This document shows positions 21,180-31,499 of a stretch of DNA of 64,000 nucleotides, one piece after another. A program made the translations under genes and the position numbers. The stretch is from Cephalotus follicularis (lineage: Eukaryota > Streptophyta > Magnoliopsida > Oxalidales > Cephalotaceae), in the NCBI GenBank assembly GCA_001972305.1, contig BDDD01001805.1, positions 309,580 to 373,579 of the forward strand. The letters run 5' to 3'. Under the pieces are notes generated by a model. The model saw only the letters and a list, made by a program, of their open reading frames with translations, did not search any database and was not told where the DNA came from. Position 1 is the stretch's first letter. Each line of letters starts with the position of its first letter.

Positions 21180-21498
21180 TCCACCTTAAAACTTACCCTT
21201 GTCCATAAGAGTAAATTTTGGAAACCGAATCTTCATCTCATATAAGTCGTCCCATGTTGCATCAGAAGGTGATAAACCCTTCCAGTGAACCAAAACCTCT
21301 TCTTTACTTTTTTTGAACTCGGCGGTCCAACACTGCTTATGGCCAAGCTACAATTGTATGTGTCGCATCTTGCATCATTGGAAGGTCCTGTTGCTCTTGC
21401 ACATTTTCTCCAACTTTCTTCTTTAAACAAGATACATGGAAAACATGATTAATACGCGAATCGCTGGGTAACTTGATCTTACACTCCACATTGCCAAT
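21180..21498 (-). pseudogene. G1 integrase C-terminus with chromodomain-like tail
   Basis: Minus-strand frames give CKIKLPSDSRINHVFHVSCL, KKKVGENVQEQQDLPMMQ, QAVLDRR and, in a neighbouring frame, a chromodomain-like block equivalent to VLVHWEGL..SDATWEDLYEM. This is the usual end of chromovirus Pol; the tail helps target chromatin. Frame changes make it a pseudogene. G2 lies immediately to its right, and the reading continues at 33729. Confidence 0.78.
21494..21498. repeat. Target site duplication of G2 (left copy)
   Basis: CCAAT directly left of the G2 LTR; the identical CCAAT follows the right LTR at 33729-33733. Confidence 0.88.
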
Positions 21499-22007
21499 TG
21501 TTGGTCTAGAAATCAACAACAACAGTCCCCTACGTATAGACATTTGATTTGTAGAGGAAAACGCTGTGAATAATCCAAGAACAATGTAGGCTTGGTGTTT
21601 TATGATCCTCCCTGCACATAAGAAGCAAACTATACTAAAGTCCATGAGGTATTACTCCCGAAGACTCTCCGATGCTTAAGTCAGATAATGACAGAGAAGA
21701 AATAGTAAGGTTCTTTAAGTCTAGAATTGACCGACCTGTATATAGTGTTTTGTGGATGTATTTATATGATCATCTAGTTGTAACTGCCTCCCCCCATCAG
21801 CTTGAATTACGGAAATGATTATTGTACCCCTAGGAAACGGCTGAGGATGTCATCCATTTCTTTATTTGGCACCGAGACGTTACTGGTGCGTTATCACTTT
21901 GGATTTTAAATGGCTCGACCACGTGTCTGTAGCTTCAGAGGACACATGGCTGTAATCCTAGAGGACACGTGTTAGTGCTTTATTTGGGTAAAAAATTTTC
22001 CATATCA
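21499..22007 (-). repeat. G2 3' LTR (509 bp)
   Basis: The plus strand starts tgttggtctagaaatcaac and ends ttccatatca. It matches the right LTR along its length with scattered differences. The purine tract (minus strand AGATCAGGGGAGCA) lies at 22008-22024. Confidence 0.9.
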
Positions 22008-22523
22008 TATGCTCCCCTGATCTTCATTTTTTGGGCTTGGCAGATGAGGAAGACCATTTGTGTGGTGAACTTGCTTTGAGTGGGCCTCCAATGCGTGATT
22101 AAGACTGCTTTGTCCTTTGGGCCTTGCTAGTTGGCCCAACTCTGGTATTAATTATGGCGTGGCAGAGCAAGCGACTTTTCACTTTCCACGCATAGCCCCT
22201 TTGTTTCTCACACTTGATTTGATGGGCTGATCTCAACCGTTTAATCTTGCAGAGATCGCATGGTCTGAAATCAAACTACAGCCCTTTAAATTGTTCTTTG
22301 TTCTTGGGTAAGATTCTTTACGCTTCTTCAGATTTTAAAACTTTTGCTCTTCCGAATCTTACGATCTCTCAAAATTTCAATCAATTTCTCTGAATTTTCT
22401 TTTGCAAAGATCTCAAGGTGAGTGGTTTTTATCTGTTTGTTTTGCAAAATTGTCTAGATGCCTTTAGGATTTTTCTTGGCTTCTCATCTTCACTCCATCT
22501 CTCTCCTCTTCACGAATCTTCAG

Positions 22524-24767
22524 ATGGCAAGGGTTAAACAAACTACCAGACAAACTACTACCCCTACAGAGGTACATCGCATGACCAAGGGGGTGACTGT
22601 AGCTAAGCGTCCTCTTGGCGAAGAGGAGGCCATGGATGCCACCGCTGCTGGCACTCCTGATGTGACTTCCACCGAGGCTGGGGCTCAAGTTTTTAGATCC
22701 CATTTCAATAGGAGTGTGCTCCACCGCGAGAAAGTGCTAGAATTGTCCAAAAATATTGCTTCCCGATAACCTTGGAGTTCTCACTTCCCCGAGATCCCAA
22801 GGAGGTCACTGAGAGCAAACCCAGTCTCTTTGTGGTGTTTGAAGATGCTCTGTCGCACGACTTGAGACTTCCCATTCTGGCCTTTGCCATTGTGATTTTG
22901 AGGCATTTCCAGATTCATCCATCATTGCTTCAAGCGCAATCCTAGGCCTTCATCATAGGCTTCTTGGTGAAGTGTTTAGAGACGGGGGTAACACCGACGG
23001 TGGGTCTATTCAAGGAGTTTCACTCCCTCAATGCGTCTCCTGGCAAGCGCGACTATTATTTCAAGTCGCACGTTAGTCAGACCAAGAAGCTGTTGGTGGA
23101 TCGCACTAAGTTAGTCAAAGGCTAGAGGCGGAGGTACTTCCTTGTTAGGAATCTCCTCGACTTCATTCCATGCCACTGGTGTGACTTGTTGGATACCCAA
23201 CGTCTCAATCAGAGGACAATTTTGACTATAGCAGAGAAGGCAGACATGGTGAAGCTCTATGTGCTGGAGCCAGAGGAGGTGAATTCCACCATATGGGAGG
23301 ATCGTCTGCGCCGTGTTGGGCTGAGCATGTCCCCTGGTCAGCGAGATGCCTTGGACGAGGAAGAGGAGATCCCAATGGGGATAGAGAGAGAGGGGTAGCC
23401 GAGAAGAACCCATGGCCTCGCTCGATAGTGAAGGGGAAAGCTGTATTAAGCCTTCCTCTCTTGCTTTGCTTTTAATTTTATTTTGTTTACTCATTATTTT
23501 TGTAGCTCAAGCTTCTAACTAAGTATTTCTTATGGTTCTCTGCAGCAATAGCTTCTCGGTGACCTACTGTTGACATTTGAAAGCTGATAGGGAGAAAGTG
23601 AAGGTTACTGCCGAGGAGGAGAGGCAGAGAGCTTTGAAGAAAGTCGCTGCGATGACAGAGAAGAGAGCAGCGAAGGAGGCTGCTACTGTTGAGGCTGAGG
23701 CTTCCAGGTCAAGGACTGCCCATGGTAGGCGAATTTTTGAGGACCAACCACCTCTTCCATCCAAAAAGTAAAAGAAGAGAAGAAGAGATGGGGAAGCCTC
23801 TTCTCGGAAGGATGCTCACGATGTGGGTCCTCGGGACTCAGTCCACCTTGGCGGGCCCATGGACACCGACCTGGTTGAGGAGGGGCTTATTGCGCTCGGT
23901 AACTCAGGTGTTGACTTAAACACTCCAGGGGTGCAATTTGAGCTCAGCAGGTTATGCCATCTTTCTCTTGAGGTGGATGCGAGGAATGGTTGGACAATAA
24001 ACCAACTCTTCAACCATTGTCTTTAGAGCAATATTAGGGTATGTAACTTTCTCTTCTTTTTCTTTTTAGTTTGCTCTTCCTCTGACTTTGATCTCTCTTT
24101 GTTAAGCTATGAATGATGGCTATCTGATGATAGGAAACTGCATGGACGACCATGAGCTTAACGACCGACTTCATGCCGAGATTGCAGAGCCCAAGAAGTC
24201 AGCTAATGCAGCCCGCGCCTAGCCGGAGGACGTTCTTGGGGCCCAAGAATCCGTTATGGAAGAGAAGAGGTAGGCTCTAGAAGCTCTAGCCAAGGAGAAG
24301 AGGGAGAAAGATATAGTTGTTCGTTATAATATAAAGCTTCAGGATCTGTTGAAGGCTATGGAAGAAAGTCTCTCTAGGATCTAGGAGACTGAGGCTGTTT
24401 GGACTCAACGGCAGTGGACAAGGCCTTCATGGAATTCAACGCTTCGGCTGAGTTCCAAGGTTCTCTGACTAAAGTTGTGGATGACTTTAGGGCTTCCAAA
24501 CATTTTGAGGAAGAAGTCCTTAAGGAGTCTGCGATACACTATCGTAGGGGTTTTTATACCTGCAGCAACTTGATTGCTCATCATCCGGAGGCTCCTCTGG
24601 ATTCTATCATTTGTGGTCCGTCAGTGGCCGAGTTCGACTTTTTTCTCGAGGGGGTTGATGAAGAAGAAGAGAAAAATTTTCTTGCCTTTGAGGAAAGAGA
24701 ACGTCTTGCCCGAGAATCTGAAGAACTACCAAGGGTAGAGCACTCAGGTAATAAAGCGCAACTTTAG
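22524..24767 (+). pseudogene. Antisense additional ORF of G2 (putative gypsy-type 'Transposase_28'-like protein)
   Basis: The ORF starts at ATG 22524 (MARVKQTTRQTTTPTEVHRM). After a frame change at about 22768 comes a conserved block: KEVTESKPSLFVVFEDALSH, LAFAIVILRHFQIHPSLLQ, FIIGFLVKCLETGVTPTVGL, FKEFHSLNASPGKRDYYFKS. In style this resembles the PF04195 'putative gypsy-type transposon' domain. It continues to 23398. Further in-frame pieces include a basic coiled-coil segment (23577-23771), 23823-24026 and 24399-24767 (acidic end). Intron-like GT...AG sequences near 23430-23545 and 24038-24135 suggest it was spliced. Its function is unknown even in intact elements. It runs opposite to gag-pol. 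Stops show decay. Confidence 0.68.
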
Positions 24768-24769
24768 CT

Positions 24770-25689
24770 TCATTCGAGTTTTAAATTTCCCTTAGGAAAT
24801 TTTACTTAGTCTATCTTATTTGTAGACTTCTTTGATAATGGTCTGATATTTTTCAGACTAAGTTGCCTAAACCTTTTAGCCCACGTAGGGCACTTTGTAT
24901 CAAAACGCTTAGCCAAAGAGACTTGGTCTTTGCGAGCTTTTAAGTGTTTGCAGACCAAGTTTTAGGTCTGGTCTAACAAGTTCTTATGGATTTGCAGACC
25001 AGGATCTCGTCTGGTCTAATATTTTTCAGACCAGGTCGTCTGAGGTTGCAGTCCTCATGGGGACACTTGTATCAAAGCACCCAATCCAACAACTTTGATC
25101 GTTACAAGTTCTTATGTGTTCGTCTCTCAAGTTACAATATTGTTCTGGTTTGGCAAGTTCTTATGGATTTGTCGACCAGCGTTTGCTCCCTTGGGAGTCT
25201 TTTTTATTGCTTCCTTAGAAGTCTTTTAGTTGTTCCCTTGGGAATCTTTTAGTTGTTCCCTTAGAAATATTTTAATCATTACTCCCTTAGGAGTCTTTTA
25301 AGGTTGCCCCCTTAGGGGTCTTTTAGGATTTCTCCCTTAGGAGTCTTTTTTGGTGAGCTTGTATTAAAGCTTTTGATGCTCCTCTGACGGGAGTCTTTGG
25401 TACTCCTCTGGCGGGAGTCTTTGGTACTCTTATGATAGGATTCTTAGATGCTCCTATGATGGGAGTCGTATGTGCTCCTCTGATGGGAGTCTTATCGGAT
25501 TTGAGACTTTAGTCTGTTCGAGATATTAGTCTATTTAGTTTCTTGGTCTGTTCGAGATCGGGAGGGCTCTGGACCAGTATTAAGGCCTGCTCTAATCACT
25601 CCCTTGGCAGTCTTCTTTGCCAGCTCCCTTGGGGGTGGTCAGACAAGCTTGTATTAAAGCTTCATTTGAGGGAACTTGTTGGAGGCTGC
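24770..25689. repeat. G2 non-coding spacer with tandem hairpin repeats
   Basis: Two arrays lie between the antisense ORF and the integrase. Positions 25186-25351 hold about seven units of the form cccttaggagtctttt (CTCCCTTAGGAG is a small inverted repeat). Positions 25378-25497 hold six units like gctcctctgacgggagtctt. Upstream, at 24840-25040, the motif 'gaccag..tctggtct' recurs in both orientations. The repeats are degenerate and non-coding. Confidence 0.8.
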
Positions 25690-26199
25690 TCAGAGGTTTG
25701 AGGACGTGAACATTGGACCTCCCGTCCCTCGCAAACTTGGAACTGTAATCTTGGAACTGCTCTTTTTTGAAGAAAAAGTTCTTTGTATTGACATTCTTGA
25801 ACATTTGTACATTTTACAATCTTCATTGGTAATATGCTCGGCATTCCAAGACCTAGGAATCTCCCCGCCCCCCAGAGTTTCAAGTTTGAATGTTCTACGT
25901 CGGAGCACTTTCTTCACCTTGTAGGGTCCTTCCCAATTAGGAGCTAACTTTCCTCTAGTGCCGGTAGGATCAGCGATTGCTGTATTATGGAGGACTAGGT
26001 CTCTCTCTCTTAGTGGTCCGGGGTTTACCTTTTTGTTGTAATAACAGCTCACCCTATGTTGGTAAGTTGCTACTCCGATAGCTGCTTTATCTCTAAGCTC
26101 TTCCACTAAGTCAAGGAGGTTCCTCAAACCTTTTTCATTATTAGCTTCCTTGAAATGCACTTTTCTAGGAGAATGCACTTCAATCTCCACCGGTATCAA
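25690..26199 (-). pseudogene. G2 integrase C-terminal region
   Basis: Open for 169 codons. It holds MIPVEIEVHSPRKVHF, LRNLLDLVEELRDKAAI and then the GPY-like end GKLAPNWEGPYKVKKVLRRR with LPRTWNA-like IPRSWNAEHI. This is characteristic of Tat integrases. The coding part probably ends near 25790; the last residues run into the spacer. Confidence 0.85.
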
Positions 26200-26415
26200 A
26201 GCTTATGATCCTAAACAAAAGCTGAATGGGGACTCAACAATTGTGGTCCGATGAGTAGTTCTATAAGGTCACAATACACTGAGGAGCTCCTCTGTCCATC
26301 TTCATTTGCTAGCTTAGAGGCGTTTCTTCAACCCCAAGATGATCTCTCAATTGATGACCTCTGCTTAGCCATTGCTCTGAGGGTAGGTCATAGAGGAAAG
26401 CCTATGCTCAATCCT

Positions 26416-26940
26416 CTACTCTTTACAAAAATCTCGAAAAGCTTGGTAATCAAATTGCTTCCCATTATCAATGACAATTAATATATGTATCCCAAATCTG
26501 CAAATGATTGACTTGCAGACGAAGCTTTTCGTGTTTCTCTCTGTTATTGTGGTTAGGGGCTCGGCTTTTACCCATTTGGTTAAGTAGTCCACTGCCACGA
26601 TGAGGTATTTTCTCTATCCTGTTGCCACTGGTAATGGTCCGATGAAGTCCATTCCCTACTGTGCAAAGGGCCAAGGGACAGTGATAGAAGTCAAAGGCTC
26701 TAATGGTCTTCTGCGTATGTTGGCATTTCTCTGACACTTATCACATTTCCTCACGAAGTTGATGGCATCTTGGTGCATGGTCGGCCAGAAATAGCCTTGC
26801 CTCAACAACTTATTGGACAAGGTTCTGCCCCCCGTGTGATTTTCACATACTCTTTCGTGGACCTCCCTTAGAGCGTAGTCGGCCTTTGAAGGGGTCAAAC
26901 ATCTCAACAAAGGAAAAGAGAATGACCTTTTGTAGAGGAT
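26416..26940 (-). pseudogene. G2 integrase zinc finger and core
   Basis: Positions 26656-26910 give the HHCC zinc site (EVHERVCENHTGGRTLSNKL, FVRKCDKCQRNAN). Positions 26416-26598 give the core (VDYLTKWVKAEPLTTIT, VIDNGKQFDYQAF) with the first two acidic residues visible. A frame break separates the two, and another lies between the core and the C-terminal part at 26199. Confidence 0.85.
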
Positions 26941-26952
26941 TCCTTTTGTGAA

Positions 26953-27352
26953 TTAGTATCTGTTGGATCTATATACCAACCTTCTCGCCTCCTCTGGGTC
27001 CATTGAAAAAATACCATCCCATAGACAACTAATGAATGTAGTCATCCAATTTGGCTCCTGTTGGAGATCGATATCCATAACATCTGCTTCCGAGATGGTG
27101 GGCCTGTCTAGGTAGTCTACAAGTACAGTCTGATTTTTCTGTAATTCCCCCGTTGTAGCTAGTTTTGACAACTGGTCTGCTCTGAGAACTTTCAACACTC
27201 GGAAGACTTGGAAAGCGGACCTTAAATCTTGAACATGGGACAAGTATTTAGCCATTGTGTCTTCTATGGCTTTGTACTCTCCGCTTACCAGACCAACCAC
27301 CAGCTGAGAATCAGTAGAGGCTTCTAATTTTTGAACCTCCAAGTGCTTTGCT
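26953..27352 (-). pseudogene. G2 archaeal-type RNase H, C-terminal half
   Basis: LLQAKHLEVQKLEASTDSQL with VVGLVSGEYKA and ADQLSKLATTGE gives the third catalytic Asp (STDSQL) and the C-terminal AD.LSKLA motif of the second RNase H found in Tat elements. The domain is cut after GLTIAM (29141 side) by the solo LTR at 27353-29135. The frame continues across the insertion. Confidence 0.85.
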
Positions 27353-29135
27353 TGTAATAACCACAATTTTCATTTGAGATATTATTTATGGAAATATGAT
27401 TTCTATTTTTGTGGTTGACGAATATTTCAAGCGTCGATTTGCAAAGGTTAAGTGTTGACGAAGATGTGTAAAGCGCTGATGGTTTCACTTAAAGCGGCGA
27501 CACTTTGAAGGTAACCATCGACGCCTAGAGCCCTCTTGGCGCCGGTTAAAAACAGAGAGTTTTGAACTTGGACAAATTCCTCTAACCAACGACGCTTGGA
27601 TGAAAGCGGAGACGCTTGGTGCAACCGACGACGCCTTGAATGTAAGTTTCGACGCTTTGAAGTCAAGTGTTTTAGTTGACCTGGACGAGACCCTAAAGTG
27701 GGTACGCTTTAAAATGAAGCGCTAGCGCTTTAGTCGAGGAGGGAGTTGATGAACTCAGAACAAGCCAGTAAGCGGCGACGCTTGAAAGTGAAGCGCCGAC
27801 GCTTTAAGCTGCAAACTAGTTGCCAAAGTCTAACTTTTTATCCTTTTGTGAGTTAAAATCATTAATTTAAGGACAAGTGTCATGCAATGGTTCAAGGAAG
27901 TCAGATATTTTATGTTTAGATGCCAAGTGTCACTATTTCATTGGAGGATTTAAGGCACATGGGAAACTTTGTGTGATGACTCATGGGAGAGAGAGGGAGA
28001 AGACTTGCTCCCCAAGCAAGTAGCCTATTTATAGGCAATGAAGGCTGAATTCAGTCATTTTGGCTGAGGAAAGGAAGTGTTTTGTGGTGGGAAGAAGTGG
28101 AGAGTTCAACAAGAGAAACAAAGAAAGGAAATCCAATACCCATTTTTATCAAAGTTCCTCTATTTTGATTCGTTTTATTCATATCTTGCTCAATTCTTGA
28201 TGAATGTTTGAATGGTTTAATGTTTTAGAAACTTTCATATGTCTACTTTAACTGTTATGTTTTTCACAACTTGAAATTCTGTCAAATTCTTGATGAAACG
28301 TTATGTTTCATTTTACTGCTCCTGTACTGCTAAAATAGAGAACCAGCCACTTTAAAAATTCATAACAGATTCTATTCTCAACCAATTTTCATGAACTTGA
28401 GCTTTCTAAATTTTTGAACATGTCTACTTTAATGTTTATGTTTTAAGTTTCCTCTAAAAATGCTTATTTTTCTATGAATTATCAGTTTTAGAAATGCTAT
28501 GCAAAGCTGTTTTATGAAAATATTTGAGTTAATTACTCAAATGAAGAGAAATGTTTATGAATTGTGAAAGAAATGTTATACAATGATGTTTATGAATGCT
28601 TTGAGCTGATCACTCAAAGTATTAAGGAAATGTTTTATGAAATGATGAATGAACCACCCTTGGATTGCGATCCAAGGGAAACGAATCCGAGATGGATTAA
28701 TGTTAATGGAGCGAGATGCTCACGGACATGTATGTGATGTTTGTTTTCAAGAAGGAATTAAATGGAGAATGTGAGCTTTAGAAGGAGTTCTTAAGAAGAA
28801 GTTTTGTGAAGGAAATATACTATGCAATAGTATTTGCATAAAAATGCTTTTGTTATGTAATAGGATGATGTATTTCTGCTGTATTATATGCTTATGTAAA
28901 AGGATGATCCTGTGTAAATATATATCTGAATAATATTTGTTATGATATCTTTAGATAAGATGAACAAGTTGAAGATGGAATTCAAGGTTATGTATTATGT
29001 TGAAATGCATGAGTTTATGATGTAAAGTAGCTTTAGACAAGAGTGCTAAAGAATGTAACGGTTCACCCCATGTAACGCAACCGATCCTCGAAGTACGCTT
29101 TGAGCAATTAGCGGACTCGGGTCGGGGACGTTACA
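27353..29135 (+). repeat. Solo LTR (1,783 bp) inserted in G2 RNase H
   Basis: The plus strand begins TGTAATAACCAC and ends GGGGACGTTACA. The five bases on each side are identical (TTGCT at 27348-27352 and 29136-29140). No primer site, coding region or second LTR is present, so an element has been reduced to one LTR by recombination. The tail resembles Tekay/Del-type LTR ends. A TATA-like 'cctatttatagg' lies at about 28022-28034. Upstream of it (27430-27800) are about ten GCGTCGACGC-like motifs. Confidence 0.92.
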
Positions 29136-29140
29136 TTGCT

Positions 29141-29757
29141 ATTGTCAGTCCGGCAATCAGATCTTCCCATTTGACCTCATTCTTTGTTGCTTTGAACCCA
29201 AATCTCAAAGCATGTTCCAAGGTCCACCCATCTGGGCTAGTTAGCACCAATCCTGCTCCACTTCCAGAGACGCAGGATAACCCATCAACTGATAGCTTCC
29301 ATAACCCTTTCTCGTTTTCTGAGGAGTCTTTTTCTATACACTCCGTAGGTGTATTATCTCCTACAAAATCAGCCAAGACCTGTGATTTTATTGTTAGTCT
29401 GGCTTCATACTTCACGTCGTATTTGCCCAATTCGACAGACGACTTGATCAACCTGCCTGACATGTATGGCTTTGCTAGCACTTTTCTAAGTGGCTTGTCC
29501 GTTAAAACCTTGATAATATGGGCTTGAAAATACGGCCTTAGCTTTCGTGCCGCAATGATCAGAGCATAGGCATACTTCTCTACCTCTGGATATCTCCTCT
29601 CAGCATCATTCAAGGCCTTGCTCACATAATATACTAGCCTTTGAACTTTGTCTTCCTCTCTTACTAGGACTGCACTCACTGCTCCTTGCATCGTGGCTAA
29701 GTATAAATACAAGTCTTCCCCGTCCATTGGTTTTGATATCAGAGGATGGGAAGCCAA
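29141..29757 (-). pseudogene. G2 RNase H and N-terminal half of archaeal-type RNase H
   Basis: RNase H: EDLYLYLATMQGAVSAVLVR, YYVSKALNDAERRYPEVEKY, KVLTDKPLRKVLAKP, GRLIKSSVELGKYDVKYEAR, QVLADFVGD. It is followed by the second RNase H start LWKLSVDGLSCVSGSGAGLV with first catalytic Asp, and NEVKWEDLIAGLTIAM, where the family usually has NEAEYEAL, so the second catalytic position looks altered. The ORF continues artificially a few codons into the solo LTR. Confidence 0.87.
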
Positions 29758-29921
29758 GTATTCCTTAAATTTTTTGAAAGCCGCTTATGCTCTTCAGTCA
29801 AGAGAAACCCCTTGGGATCCCTTAATATCTTCAAGAAGGGAAGACACTTCTCTGTTGACTTAGAAACAAATCTGCTTAGGGCTACAATTTTTCCATTCAA
29901 TCTTTGCACATCCTTGACATA

Positions 29922-30635
29922 TTAAGGAGGCTTCATGCTCTGAATCGCGGAGATCTTCACTGGGTTAGCCTCTATTCCCCTGCTAGAAACCATGAACCTA
30001 AGAAACTTACCATAAGTGACCCCAAAAGTGTACTTGGAAGGGTTAAGGAACATTTTGTATCTTCTCAATACCTCAAAGGTCTCCTCCAAGTCGCTGATAT
30101 GAGGACTCCTCACTGGCGTCTTGACAAGCATATCGTCAATATAAACCTCCATATTCCTCCCGATTTGAGGTTCAAAAATTTTGTTAACCCGTTGGTTGGT
30201 CGCTCCAGCATTTTTTAGTCCGAAGGGCATGACTTTGTAGCAATACATACCCTTATCAGTGATGAATGTTGTCATGTTCTCATCTGGTCCATACATAGGG
30301 ATTTGATTGTAGAAAGAATAAGCATCCAAGAAGCTCAACATTCTGTAGCCGAAGGTTGCATCCACCAATTTATCAATCTATGGGAGGGGGAAGTGGTCTT
30401 TTGGACAAGCTTTGTTGAGGTCTGTAAAGTCTATGCACATCCTCCACTTGTCGTTCGCCTTCTTGACTAGGACAGAGTTTTCCAGCCAGTCAGAGTATTG
30501 CACTTCCCTTATAAACCCCGCCTGCAATAGCTTATTAACTTCATATGCTATCACCTGTTGCCTCTCGGGGGCAAGGTTTCTCTTCTTATGCCTGGTCGGA
30601 GGCCTCATTGGATCCACACTTAGCCTGTGCACCAT
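29922..30635 (-). pseudogene. G2 reverse transcriptase
   Basis: Two adjacent open pieces. Positions 30378-30635: PMRPPTRHKKRNLAPERQQV, SDWLENSVLVKKANDKWRMC, DFTDLNKACPKDHFPLP. Positions 29922-30368: FLDAYSFYNQIPMYGPDENM, KVMPFGLKNAGATNQRVNKI, EVYIDDMLVKT (catalytic YIDD at about 30132-30143). A stop between them falls where P-ID is expected. This order is standard for gypsy RT. Confidence 0.9.
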
Positions 30636-30731
30636 TACCTCTGGGCTGATCCTTGGGACGTTCTCTGACGACCAGGCAAATTAATCTCTGTTGTTTTTTA
30701 GGAATGTTATTAGTCCCTCTTTCTCCACCTA

Positions 30732-31496
30732 TCAAAGTTGGAAGCCAACTTGAAAAACTATTTCTGCATTGCCTTCCTCCAAAGGCACCTGCACGACATC
30801 TTCCACGGGCTGTGGCCGCTCTGGCTCCACTTCTCCTCTAAGCTCCACATTTGCTATGGGAATGGCTTTTCCCTTCCCCTTGTCCATTATGGCAGTTTTG
30901 TAACACTGCCTTGCAACCTGTTGGTCTCCTCGGGCTTCCCCCACACCAAACCTGGTTTGGAATTTTACCTATAAGTGCCTTGTCGACACTATTGCTTCCA
31001 TCAGGTTCAATCCTGGTCGCCCAACTATAGCATTGTGTGGACTTGGTGTATCAACCACCAGGAATGTCATCTGTGCTTGGGTCTGGCGTGGGGCTGTGCC
31101 TGCAATGACTGACAAATCGATGGATCCGAGAGGATGGACCATCTCTCCTGCGAAGCCTACCAGAGGAGTTTTCATTGGCCTTAGTTTGTCGGGCGGTATC
31201 CTCAACTGATAAAAAGCATGTTTGTAGAGGATATCCGCCGAGCTTCCACTATCAATGAGGATTATCTTCATAGTGAATAATTCCACTTGAAGAGTCACTA
31301 CCACGTGATCATCATGAGGGAGACGTACGCCCTCATAGTCCACATCGGAGAAGGATATTACCTCCTCTTCTCCACCAGTCTTCAACCATTTCCTATACGT
31401 GTATTGTTGAATGGCAAAGGTTTGTCTATCATAGGCTTTTCGAGCCCTGCTATGATCGCCACCAGATGCGACCCCTCCAGTGATGGTGTGTATCAC
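30732..31496 (-). pseudogene. G2 aspartic protease
   Basis: 30969-31496 is open for 175 codons with ILIDSGSSADILYKHAFYQL (catalytic DSG present), LVGFAGEMVHPLGSIDL and NAIVGRPGLNLMEAIVS, typical of Tat protease. The segment 30732-30944 continues in another frame toward RT. Confidence 0.87.
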
Positions 31497-31499
31497 ACC

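Noticed and set aside
22458-22523. Start of the antisense ORF at the upstream ATG 22458
   Set aside because: The segment is hydrophobic, non-conserved in style, and may be leader after an intron-like stretch; the ATG at 22524 begins the recognisable protein. Either is possible.
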